A stretch of DNA of 64,000 nucleotides from Phyto melanocephala (taxonomy: Eukaryota > Arthropoda > Insecta > Diptera > Rhinophoridae): the NCBI GenBank assembly GCA_941918925.1, contig OW799236.1:100394562-100458561 (forward strand), read 5' to 3'. Numbering within the stretch: position 1 is the first letter of the stretch; each line of letters begins with the position of its first letter. This document shows, piece after piece, positions 48,649 to 59,329 of this stretch. Position numbers and translations under genes: made by a program. The notes below the pieces were generated by a model. The model had not been told where the DNA came from and did no database searches. It saw nothing but the letters and a program-made list of their open reading frames with translations.

Positions 48649-48907
48649 TAAATGTCAATTTATTTTAATTTTTTCATTTTAGGCAACAAAAAAAAAAACG
48701 ATAATAATCACACTAAAAAAACGTTGCGATTTTCATCGTTGTTGAATAGGGGCGGTCCAGTGAGGCCGCCGACCTACAAATCGCATTAAGGAGTAAAAAA
48801 TTCAGGAAGCATTATTCAATCTTTAACGGTCTCTGTCGGTTTTTCTTCAATAGAAAACACATTTCTGTTCGTTAGTTTATTCAGGGTGAAATAGCAAACC
48901 TTATTAA

Positions 48908-49215
48908 AGTCTTTAATACACGGCATGTTTTTTACATCTGACTTTAAAATTTGTGAGACATATGTAAATCTACATGTCTGTCAAAATTGTTCTTTTACGC
49001 TGACTGCTTTGCAGCAGCAGAGATTTCTGCCATCGGCTGATGTCACATGTTTTGAGAGAAGAAAAAAGAGCGCGCTCTAATTTAAATTTTGTCAGATGTC
49101 TCAACACATGTTTTTTACAGAAGTAATGTTTTAAAGGTAACACACGACATGTTTGTATTTAGCAGTAGAGAATTTTACAAGTCAGATGTAAAAAGCATGC
49201 CGTGTATTAGCTCCT
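48908..49215. mobile_element. MITE with TAA target duplication, about 308 bp
   Basis: Ends AGTCTTTAATACACGGCATG and the inverse GCATGCCGTGTATTAGCTCCT (terminal 4-5 bases diverged). The arms extend through TTTTTACATCTGACTT. Direct TAA flanks at 48905-48907 and 49216-49218 fit PIF/Harbinger. Subterminal variants of ACATGTCTGTC and ACATGTTTTGAGAG occur inside. ORF 49089..49274 is a shadow. Confidence 0.75.
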
Positions 49216-49218
49216 TAA

Positions 49219-51033
49219 GCATTTTTAGTATCTTTACATGTCAGGAATCATTTTTTTTAACACCGAAAAATTAAAAGTAAAAAATCACTCATTAGTTAGG
49301 CTTTATTTCTTTTATTGTTCTTTGTGTATCCGAATTTTTTACAAGAGATGGAAATACTAAGTCAATAATAGATTAGGAACTTACTACTACTTATCCATTG
49401 GAGGACATAATATTTAAGGCCATGCATATATCAAGGCATTAACACTGTGACAACAAGTGATCACAGATCCCTCATCTAAACGTTTTATTTACAGGGGTCA
49501 TAAAAACTATTGTGCGTAGAATTAGAACCTTATGTTTCTAAATAAGAATACGTTAGGATTGCAGATAATCACACACAGAATCAAAAAAATACTAAAAACA
49601 AAAAATAACAAAAAATCTATTATTACTTTAGAATACTCCAAATGCATTGGTACAGCATAAATTTGAAGAAGCTATCAAAATATATATTGCATGACTTTTC
49701 TTTAAAAATAATCATAAACTTAGTTTAACGCTTTCTATAACTTGGTAACTTAGGCCTGGCAACCATATGATTTGCACTAAACGATCGTCTGCTAAATATC
49801 GTCTATTTACAAGGTGAGCCAAAAGTGACTTGTTTAGTAACTTTTAAATTAATTGATTGACCATGGAAAAGGAAAATTTTACTATTTTAGTTCGTCTAAA
49901 AAAAATAAAAACTAAATAAAAAAAATTTTGCACGCTTACGTGACTTTTAAAACTCCCTTTGTAAAAATTAAAAAAAATGACTATTGATACCAAAAATCAT
50001 ACAGAAATACTACCATCATTCTAATAAGATATAATAAATCACTTATATCGCATAAATGAAAAATGAAACTTCAGTACAATAGATATGTCAAACAACAAAA
50101 AGAAGTAATTAATTAAGTACACAGAGAGTAATTTATTTAAACGTCAACCCTGGTTAAAAAGTTTTGTAGAATCATATTAACATTATGGAATTTGAGCCAA
50201 TATACGATTTTCAAATTAAAAAAGTTAAAAACTAAAATTAGGTTTAAAAAAATTTTTAATCAAAAACATATTAATAAGTAAATAAAATAAGAAATTGCCT
50301 AATGTAAATTAAAAAAAAAATAATAAATCAAATTTACATAAAACAAAAACATGATAAATAAAATTAATACAAATGTTAGTTAGTCAATAACATATAGTAA
50401 ATAAAAAAGAGTTAATTCTAAATTTAAATCGCCTATTTGTTGTGAAATATACACAAAGAATAATTAAATAATTATTGATTATTTTCTAAAGCCACATTAA
50501 TAATGTGTTTAAGTAAAACTTTCTAGATAGTGACTGACCATGTGTATTCTTTATCGTCAGTACTCTAACATGCTAGCACCATATTTATTACTAGTAAATA
50601 AGCAATTCTATACATATATTAATTAATTACAAAAGATTAGCAATTTATCCGCTATCGTAGTTTCCACTTTTTATTCTATACCCAAGCTTATTTTACAAAA
50701 AAATTTTTCGTTTTGTAAATTAGAGAATTATTAAATTTGGAAAAAAAGTACCGTTAGGACATAGTGGAAAACTATTTACTTCATTTTGAATTTTTATTTA
50801 ACTTAAGTTTTTACATTTGTTTATTTAATAAATCAAATAAATTTTCGTCATGCAGTGCTCATTAGTTTCCAAATTTTAGACTCATCAATTCAGATATTGC
50901 AAAAGTTGCTATACAAATTTAAAAAAAAATATATTTTTTTGACCTTCTTTGTAATTCTTAAGATTTAACTTGAATTTGGTATTTAATATCAGAATTACAT
51001 GAATAGTCTAAACAAAAAAATTCTAAAAGTACC
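49219..51033. other. AT-rich DNA; solo mariner-type end at 49810
   Basis: At 49810 CAAGGTGAGCCAAAAGTGAC follows TA and matches the inverse of the right end of the relic at 30295..31653. No partner end or transposase follows. The rest is featureless. Confidence 0.35.
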
Positions 51034-51603
51034 ATAACAAGTAAGAGCACTAAATTGTCTGCGCCTAATTTTTTATACCCACCCTTATTCTTCCGAAATC
51101 TGTATTCATAGAGAACTTATATGAATCTTAGATAAAGATTTATATAGGAGGTGGGTGTTAAAGTGGGCGTATCACCTTAATTTTCTATTATTTTAAGCTC
51201 TTTGATCAAAGAGCAATGTCTGCAAAATTTCAGAATCATACATCTAATTTTGTCAGGTTAATTACGTTTTTAAATCTAAGTTAATGCGTTTGGACGCAAT
51301 CGCAATTTATTTGATGTTGGAAGGACATGCATTACTTCTCTTCCTAATATTCCGATTTAGCCCATTTTCAATACCAAACAATTCTTGTGTATAAGAAAGA
51401 TTCTAGCAAAATTTTCGGTCCGACCTCTATCGTGCTTTCAACAGACGGACAGACGGACGGACATAGCTAGATCGTCATAACATTAAACCCCGATTAAGAA
51501 AATATTAACTTTACAGGGTCTCAAAAGGATATTTCGATGTGTTGCAAATGAATTGATGAATGAATATGCCCTCACCATTTTTTTTTGGTGGCGGTTATTA
51601 AAA
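51034..51603 (-). mobile_element. HINE-like element, class 2, internally deleted
   Basis: Left end ATAACAAGTAAGAGCAC (hairpin decayed), TTTATACCCACCC. It retains part of one array unit (GGAGGTGGGTGTTAAAGTGG). Right end CAACAGACGGACAGACGGAC, a degraded core and TTTTTTTTGGTGGCGGTTAT. It matches 20276..22386 with most of the tandem array removed. Confidence 0.75.
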
Positions 51604-53165
51604 ACGTGAAAAATTACCTCTTGTGTCGTGAATTTCATTTTCTATTACAATTTAGAATAAAAGTCATTTATTTAAGGAATCCATATTAACAAATCTAGAA
51701 AATACGAACGTACTAAATATATCAAAAAGTATGTTTTGTCTCGCCCATATCATTTCAGTTCTCAAATCAATACTCACCCATATCAAAATTCTAGCTTCAT
51801 TAACGTATAAAATATAAAAAAAAGTACTATAAAAATGAGAAAAAGTTGTGGTTTTCACAATATCAAATTTCAAGTTTAAAATGCTTTAATAAGTTTTTAA
51901 TAATAAATTATTTATGTAGCAATAAAATATTTTAATTAACGTGATATAAAGTGAATAAGTTTACTGTTTTTTACATAATAATAAATATGTACTAAACAGT
52001 ACCAAATGTTGTTCAAAAATGTTCACCATCTACCCCGTTATGATGTTTCAAGTTTTACTAAATAAAATAGCTTTTTATGTCTGGTAAGGCCCTTGGTACA
52101 AATTTTATGCGAATTACTCCAGTAATTAGGAATAATACATACTTTCTCCTTTTGGGTACCCTTTTTTGTCACCCTAGAAGTTTTAAAAAATGTCGCCTAA
52201 ATAAGTGTCCATATTTTAATGGGCGATAATAATAATTAATTCATGTCCTATAAGAAAAAAAGAAAACATTTTTTTTTTGAAAAATTACAAAAAAAAAGGG
52301 ACAACTTTTACCTACTAGACTTGCAAAATTGAAAAATGTCCTGTAATCTTTATGTAATTTTTTTGCGGAGTAAATTATTCAATTTATAGTTCTCAGGTTT
52401 ATTGGTTTGGAAATTGCAAGTAGTTTCAAAAGTACCCAAATATATAATTTAAAAAAGTGCCAGACACTTTTTAGTTGAATGTAATTTGATTTCGATACGT
52501 TATAATATTAATATATTAATCTGATAATTTTAAGTTTAACAGATATAGGGTTACCGATATTATTGCTTTTTAACTTTTTTTTACCCTTTTTTTTCTTAAA
52601 GTTCGAGTTTTCGAAAAGCTCTTTTTAGTAGATCTATATGTAAGAAGAAGAACCCTCTTTCCCAATTTCATTTATCTACTTATGTTTTTTCGTTTAGTCT
52701 GTGCGTCGTGAAATCAGTCAGTTGTTCAGTCAGGCTATCACGTTACTCTTTTACTCGTAGAAGTATATGAATTGCACTCTAAATAAGAATAGTTAAACAA
52801 ACAACAAATATTTTTTTCTTTTTTTATTTTCAATAAAAAATTTTATAACAGAAAACTAAAAATAAGTTTTTTATACATAATTCCGATAATCAGAAAATTA
52901 AAGAAATACAACAAGACATCATATATTTTAAAGTATTTGCTTCTGATTATGTTTAAATCCTACGATAACGATACTCTCTCTAAGCTCCATTATTCTCTAT
53001 GGGTATTGCACAGATATGTTTAGGTTGTTAATTGTTCATATGTACAAACAGATAAGATTGCTCAACGCAGACAAAAAATATTTTCTCACTTTTTGCTAAT
53101 TTAAATTTGAAGCTAATTAATATATTTTAAAATAAACTAACATACATACATGTACTGAACTAGAG
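51604..53165. other. AT-rich DNA, no feature recognised
   Basis: No motif-bearing frame or repeat ends. Confidence 0.4.
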
Positions 53166-53260
53166 AAAGTACTAAACTAAGTTGTGCCGAATTTTATACA
53201 CCTTTTAACGTGTAGATACGCAGTAAAACATTATCTTATACAGTTCTCGTTTATGGGTTT
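53166..53260 (-). mobile_element. HINE-like class 1 hairpin-end fragment
   Basis: GTTGTGCCGAATTTTATACA, CCTTTTAACGTGTAGATACG and CAGTAAAACATTA follow the order of the class 1 hairpin end (GTGCCGAATCTTATATACCC, ACGTGTAGTCATGCAATAAC). Only this end survives. The 82-residue ORF at 53184 is a chance frame. Confidence 0.45.
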
Positions 53261-53633
53261 ATATCCATCCATGCTATTTGATATATTTCTGGCTAATTAC
53301 GTAAAGATTTTTCAAAGTTTTTCATTTTCTTTTGCTTTTGTTGTTAGTAAAAAATTGCGTTTTACAATATACGTGTCTAAAGCTGGATTCACCCATGAAA
53401 TTTTAGTTCAGAACAAATTTTTTTTATATTGAGTTTGACGTTTTACTTTTGAGAGAGAGAGAGAGATTATTTTGTTCAGAAAGTTTTTTCTTGAATTGGT
53501 TTAATTTTAATTCTTGTTCAGAAGAAACTGAATTTTTCAATATTTACATGAAAATTGAATTTGGTTGCCACATCACACAGTATCAGTACATTTATTATAC
53601 AAAAATTGTTTTTGCCGAAAATTAACAATTAAA

Positions 53634-53768
53634 ATGGAATCTAATGAAAATATTGCTCAAAAATTAATAGAAGAATTAAAAAAACCAGGAAGAGAATGTT
53701 TGTATGACATGAGCAATAGTGCATACAAAAATAATTATTTAAAACAGGGGTTATGGAATGAAATAGGA
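53634..53768 (+). pseudogene. Harbinger accessory DNA-binding protein (MADF/Myb-like), N-terminal fragment
   Basis: Starts MESNENIAQKLIEELKKPG and continues CLYDMSNSAYKNNYLKQG, LWNEIG. The pattern L-(I/V)-x-x-(V/L)-(K/R)...L-(Y/W)-(D/N)...Y-(K/R)...W.EIG is that of MADF domains, which in Harbinger elements pair with the transposase for DNA binding and nuclear import. The reading passes into unrelated sequence after about 45 residues at the deletion joint. The start is the ATG with AAAA just upstream. Confidence 0.65.
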
Positions 53769-54031
53769 GCCGCCACTTGTCCTAAAATTTCAAGGAGTTC
53801 TTGAAACGTGTTTGGATCCATACGGTGAAAATTTATAAAAGACTCCACGTCATTAAGTTGCATATCAGGAACCAATGTGTGAAATAAACCGTGTCATCTT
53901 CTTTCTTTTAAGATTTTTCTCACTGCGACTCATTTTATTTTCGATTTTTTTTTATAAATTTCTTTTGCAAACAAATTGACTTTATGCGCTTCAATTAAAA
54001 ATAATAATTTTAGTTTTCTTCTATCCGACAT
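53769..54031 (-). pseudogene. Harbinger transposase (HARBI1-like), N-terminal fragment
   Basis: Minus strand: MSDRRKLKLLFLIEAHKVNL, then an in-frame stop, a frame with another stop, and FHTLVPDMQLNDVESFINF, HRMDPNTFQELLEILGQ. The last part matches the N-terminal region that precedes the DDE nuclease in HARBI1-like transposases. The nuclease domain is entirely deleted and at least two stops interrupt the remainder. Confidence 0.7.
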
Positions 54032-54260
54032 TTTATTCACATATATTTTAATGAAATAATTTACGTTTGTATTTATCTACATAGTTTGCTAGCGGTGCTG
54101 CCACTTTGTACAACTGTTTGCATTTTTATATTATATGGCAGCTTTGTTTTTTCGGAAAAATTTTCTGAAATGGATTAATCGTTCTACAGAAAACTCTTAG
54201 TAAAAATTTTTATTCTCCGGAAAAAATTTTGTTTAGAACAAATGTGTGAATCCAGCTTAA

Positions 54261-54709
54261 GATACGAACAATAGAGAAAATAAAGTTTAAATAATAAATA
54301 CAAGTTGCTAAATTATCTAAAGTAATACAGGTAATTTAGTAAACGATAAAAAATAAAAATTATTAAAAACAAATATTTAAAATTAAATAAATTTATTTTA
54401 TTTAATAAATGTTTGAGGAAATTTCATAATCAACAAAAAAGCACTTAGCCAGAATAAAAATGATTTATAAAAACATTTAAGAATAAAAAGTTTAAAATAA
54501 AATACTTCATAATTATATTAAATAAATAATAGAAAAGCTGACAAACAAAATAAATTTTTTATTAGATTGATTAAAGACTTCTCTTTTAAATAATCAAATA
54601 ACAAGTTGTACGTCATAGAAGTTGTCCACATTTTGTTGGTAATTTCTCTATTAATTTTTTAAACAATATTTACAACAATAATAAATGCTTTCAATCTTTT
54701 TTATTTATA
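54261..54709. other. AT-rich DNA, no feature recognised
   Basis: Featureless A/T-rich sequence between the Harbinger element and the hammerhead-like repeat. Confidence 0.4.
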
Positions 54710-54826
54710 ACAATAGTTGTTTTTCATATTAAGCTTGAGTTCACTTTTTTTATAAAAATAATTTTAATTTTATTTTCCAATATTTCTGTACCACATTGGG
54801 TAGCTTCATTAGGGAAAGTATAAACA
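54710..54826 (-). repeat. Repeat with hammerhead-like core (copy 2)
   Basis: Inverted relative to 36797..36916 and matching it through the stem-loop, AAAATAAAATTAAAA, AAGTGAACTCAAGCT and the AACAACTA tail. Point differences lie in both the core and the tail. Confidence 0.6.
54775..54818 (-). ncRNA. Hammerhead-ribozyme-like fold (copy 2, degraded)
   Basis: Minus strand: TTTCC, CTAATGA, A, GCTACC, CAATGT, GGTACA, GAAA, TATT, GGAAA. It has the same 44-nt span as copy 1 and the same TTTCC/GGAAA pairing. Here the invariant G of CTGA is A and stem II loses pairs (GGTACA), so this copy should be inactive. Combined with copy 1 it suggests an ancestral CTGATGA core. Confidence 0.3.
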
Positions 54827-56384
54827 ATTGTTTATAAGAAACCATTATTGATATTTACAACAAATTTTATTTATGTTTATACATAGAATGTCGTACAAAT
54901 ACTTCAGAGACGGAACAGTTAATCATATCGCCAAATTTCTTAAATAAATAGAAGTGAATTACTAACGACCTACGACTCCTGTGGCTCTATATTCGTCATA
55001 GAAACTACAGGGTACAATATATATACAACTCCTACAACAGGTTGTGAGTTAAGCAAATTTACACCAAACACTATGTATAGTTAAATAAAAATAAAATAAA
55101 AAATTGCAAGCAACTTAGTGTAATTCGATTTATAATTTTTTTTACGAACTTTATTAGATATTCTCTAAGATATCTGTAAGAAATCTGTACGAGTGTCGTT
55201 TAGTAAATTAGAATTTTCCCTGCATTTTCTATCAAATTTCTATCAGTCGGTAAAAAATCAGAATTTTCTGCGACATAGATTCAAGCCAACTACTTCATAT
55301 TTTTTTCGGTCAGTAGACTGTCATAATTTTTATAGAATTCTTACCTGTTTGGAAGACTTTTCTGACAAACATCTGTTATATGTCGAACAATTTTGCAGGT
55401 TGGCATGAATTATTTATTACTAGGAAAATTTCAATCTCTGAAATAGATGCATATGTGTGTACAATTGCCATGGTAGAGTGAATAAATATATAAAAATTAG
55501 AACTAAAATGTGGTTTATTATTCCCAAAGTAATGTTGGTTATAATGCCTTAACACAATCATTTGAAATATACGTTTTTAATGATTGAGTTTTTAAGAGAA
55601 CAAATGTTCTAACAAATGTTACCTAGTATTATCATCTGTAAAATATATATAAATTTTTAAATATAACAACAACTTTATTAACAATTACAATATACAATAT
55701 AATAACTACTTTGTATAAATAAAATTTAGCAAAAGCTATAGAACTGTATTTAAAAAATTTTTTATTTTGTTTTTTTTTTTTAAATAGTTACAAACAAGTA
55801 AAACGTGATTTTAAAGCAAATAAACTATGAAATTGTTTTTGTTAAAAATTTTTTTGTTTTGTAAAAATTAACTAAAATTACTCACCGATGACTGAGTAGC
55901 AATCAGCGTTACGCTAAAGAACATTTGGTTTAACTTTTTTTTGTTTTTTTTTATAGACCGATAGACCCCTTTTCAAATTTTGATTGCTATGTGTGTTTTA
56001 AAGTAGAATTTTATAATATATTGCACAATTTATTAGAGGTTATTAACATTTAACATGTGGTTTATATACGATACACTTATAAATTAATTGATATTTTGTA
56101 CTATTTTTCAAAAACAACATTAATTTATCTGGATAACATATGAACATAATCGAAAAACAATATTGATTAAAGTATTATGTTGTAGATATGAAGCAAAGTT
56201 TGTGAGGCTGGAATATCAAATATTTTTTAGTGTACTTAAGCTCTAGGTAATATTATAATAAAATTTGCACTAGGTGGCTAAGAAACTTTTATATTTTTTT
56301 TGTTCTTCAAAACAATTTTCAAATAAATTTTATTAGTTGTGAACAAATGATTTCTTAATTTTAAAATATTATTATAATGCTATA
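54827..56384. other. AT-rich DNA, no feature recognised
   Basis: Small frames at 55193 and 55376 have no motif. No repeat ends. Confidence 0.4.
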
Positions 56385-56832
56385 AATACAATCAAGTCCA
56401 CCGACCATCGACTACAAGATGTCAAAAATAGAATACATGCGTGCTTATGAGAATAATTCTTTTAGCCGCTACACGACTACCGACTACACGGCTACTTTTG
56501 TAGCCCGTAGCCAACTTAGGCTAATTTCTATTTTTCTTGGCTACAAAAAACAGATTAGTGCTGCCAATACAATAAATGCATGAAATGGTGGTTTTAAAAA
56601 CGCAATACATTAAATATCGCTATTAAAAACGCGAAAAACTATTATAGTGGCACCATTAATTAAGTTTGTTTTGTTTTGGTTAACTTTAATACATATGTCA
56701 ATACAGATGTTTATTTTTTGTAGTTAGTGGTCGGTAGTCGTTAAAAGAATTAAGTAGCTGGCGACTTGGCTTTTTTTGTAGCCAGCTACTTTTGTGGTCG
56801 GTAGTCGATGGTCGGTAGCCTTTGATTGTGTT
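56385..56832. mobile_element. MITE built of GTAGC/CGACTAC subrepeats, about 448 bp
   Basis: Ends AATACAATCAAGTCCACCGA with CCATCGACTAC, and the inverse GTAGTCGATGGTCGGTAGCC with TTTGATTGTGTT. Both flanks carry TATA (56381-56384 and 56833-56836), so the duplication includes TA, though its exact length is ambiguous. The subterminal regions are dense in CGACTAC/GTAGTCG and GTAGCC. The internal phrase CCAACTTAGGCTAATTTCTA recurs in the MITE at 37317..37828. Confidence 0.7.
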
Positions 56833-57137
56833 TATAGCTTAATTTTTTTTTGGTTGTTTGCAGAAAGTTTTATTCTAAAAAATCTTTCAGAAAGGAACAA
56901 TTTATTTTATCTCTCTCTCTCTCTCTCTTTTCATTATATAATTTTTGAGAAAGGTTAGACTATAATTAAATGAAGTGATTATATCTACGCTATAAACAAT
57001 ACATTTTAAATTTACATAAATAACAAAATTACGGATTTGAATTATTCTCTGCGTGCATCCTTAGGAGGCCATCTTTTATTTTCATAAACCGAATTTCAAG
57101 GAAAAGGACTAACAAATAAATAAGTTCTAAGAACTAT

Positions 57138-57894
57138 ATTATTATACCCTTCACCTGTGGTGCACAAGGGTATATAAAGCTTTGTCCTTCCCTTTTGTAA
57201 TTTCTACAATTTTCATTTCCGACCCCATAAAGTATATATTTTCTGAAAGCTTATGAATAGAGGAGTCGATTAAGCCCTGATCGTCTCTCCGTCTGTACGT
57301 GTGTTGGTTGAAATCAACTTTTAGAAGCAACTATATGTTCCTCAGATCTGTGTATGGTATCAATCTTTTGGAAATATTCGGGAATTAATCGCTATTTAAA
57401 TTCAGCAAAATGGCCCCATAACTTTCTGAGATATGAGCAAAAAACCACGACCACCTCGTTTTTTTTTCACAATTACAACAACAACATACATATATAATGG
57501 TTAAAGTAAATCTGGCATCGAATCCCAGCTGAGACAAAAAAAATTTTTATTATTTTTTTTATATTAATTATATTTTTATTATTTTTTTTTAATTTTTTTT
57601 TTAATTTTTTAAAAATTTTTTTTTTCATTTTTTTTTTAATATTTTTTTTGTAATTTTTTTACTGTTGTTTTTGTTTTTAATATTTTTTTTTTTAATTTAG
57701 TTTTTTTTTTTGTATTTTTTTTTTTTTTTTTTGAAACATACGTACGTAAACTCAATTTATAATTTTGCAATGAGATGTTTTTATATATTTCATATGAGAT
57801 GAATTGTGATACAAACTATTGTTATTTCATGACTACACGTTGTGAAGGGTATATAAGATTTGGCACGGCCGAATATAGCACTCTTACTTGTTTT
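57138..57894 (+). mobile_element. HINE-like element, class 1 (copy C)
   Basis: Left TTATACCCTTCACCTGTGG, core GACCCCATAAAGTATATAT, a shortened GTCTCTCCGTCTGTACGTGT block. Right GTGAAGGGTATATAAG, hairpin TTTGGCACGGCCGAAT (one arm base off), AGCACTCTTACTTGTTTT. The module GGCATCGAATCCCAGCTGAG plus the T-only stretch lies in the opposite orientation to copies A and B, though the flanking end sequences agree with them. Confidence 0.8.
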
Positions 57895-58339
57895 ATTCTC
57901 TCAATGATTATTGTCTGGATAATCAAAAACAAATAAAAGCCTGGTGTTTTCCATTTTGCTTAACTCGTAACTTAATTTACTAAACACAATCTTATATAGG
58001 GTTTAAACACTAACGGTCTAATTCATAAAAACTAAAAGAGCTTTATAAGAGGTTTTCATAGAAAATCAGTTTAATAAACCTTTTATAAACCATTAATAAC
58101 TTTAATGAATAAGGCAGTAAATAATTAAATATTTTATTTAAATATTTAATTTAAACTGCAGCGAAAAGTATCTATTGAATATTTTTTTAATTAGTTTTTT
58201 TTATTTAAGATACACTAACACATTAATTTACTAAAATGATATAATAACATAGAATAAATTTTAAATTTCCATTAAAAGTTAAGTGTGGTAATACAGATAG
58301 TTTGTTATTTGAGATAGCATGGTGGGAGGGTGAAGATTA
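57895..58339. other. AT-rich DNA, possible weak inverted repeat at 58018-58113
   Basis: CTAATTCATAAAAACT and TTTAATGAATAAGG are loosely inverted around TTTATAAG/CTTTTATAAA; a decayed MITE is possible but not supported enough to call. Confidence 0.3.
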
Positions 58340-58836
58340 ATAAAGAGGTAACTGCACCTACCCTTTTTACTAGCGGAAATAGATATTTTTGAAGGCTTGA
58401 ATTTTAAAATTAAAGAAAAAATTGAAGATGGCGTCCTAGATTAATTGGCGCACATATGAGTCAAATACAGATGTTACGACTTTGTCCCCTTTAACCGAAA
58501 CAACATTAGTATAAAAAAAAAATTACTCGACCAGTACAATGTAGTAAACTATAAAAAAGTGTAAAATCCAAGACGGCGTCTAAAACCAAATGGCAAAGTG
58601 AATTTTTTAACCCCAACAATATTGGTATCAAATGAAAGGGCTTGACTAGTAGAATATAGTTGACTACATAAAAATTTAAAATCAAGGATGGCGTCGGAAA
58701 TATTAAGGAAAATAACGTATTGCATGAAATATAAAATCTAGGCTAAGCTACGATGTGGTCATTATACCTATGTACATGACGGTGAAGGGTATTATCAGAT
58801 TCGGCACGGCCGAATATTGCGCTCTTACTTGTTTTT
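58340..58836 (+). mobile_element. HINE-like element, class 3, 5'-truncated
   Basis: Three to four degenerate tandem units (ATCAAATGAAAGGGCTTGAC, TAGTAGAATATAGTTGAC, AAAATCAAGGATGGCGTCGG), then the end GACGGTGAAGGGTATTATCA, hairpin ATTCGGCACGGCCGAAT and TTGCGCTCTTACTTGTTTT. The microsatellite end is missing on the left. It shares its hairpin end with class 1 but not the interior. Confidence 0.75.
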
Positions 58837-59329
58837 TTTTTTTGGTAATTAGTCGATTTGAAAATATAAATTAATCAAAATCCATTTATATAGAGACACG
58901 AAACATCAGGATTTTCATTAGCACTTTCTTAGTTGAAGGTAGCATAGATTTTATTTAATTTGAGCCTCCGTGGTCGGTTTGTCACGAGTTAGAAGTTACC
59001 TTCATATTGGTTCAATATATCGATTAATAAATTACGTTTTGAGTAGTTATGGATAATCGACGTTTAACCTAAGTCCTTACAAAAAAAATTTTATGGTAAA
59101 TTAGCGGACACTAAAAACGCACTTCTTTATATTAATTACAAATGTTATATTTAGAAGCCGGAAATGCAATCAAATGTATAGTTTGCCTCTTACGTCTCAG
59201 AATAGTGTAAAAAAAATATGTTTGGGAATCAAAGATTTTACATTAACATGAAAGAACAATTTTAGTGCATTTTTTTACATGCATACATTTGCATATTTTG
59301 CTTTTCGTAAAAAATAACTTTAACAAAAA
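58837..59329. other. AT-rich DNA, no feature recognised
   Basis: No recognisable frame or repeat end between two HINE-like elements. Confidence 0.4.

Larger units (their letters stand above)
53381..54257. mobile_element. PIF/Harbinger element, internally deleted, TAA duplication
   Basis: Ends AGCTGGATTCACCCATG and the inverse TGTGTGAATCCAGCT. Direct TAA flanks at 53378-53380 and 54258-54260. It holds the starts of two convergent genes, a MADF/Myb-like DNA-binding protein (plus strand) and a Harbinger transposase (minus strand), both cut at a deletion joint near 53768. That two-gene layout with a 3-bp TWA target duplication is diagnostic of the superfamily. A second, more deleted copy begins at 63508. 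Confidence 0.85.

Noticed and set aside
53449..53466. (GA)n run and its (CT)n counterpart at 56910-56928 as an inverted pair
   Set aside because: Simple repeats only; the flanking sequences are unrelated.
58018..58113. Loose inverted repeat, possible MITE
   Set aside because: Arm match is weak and no target duplication is visible.
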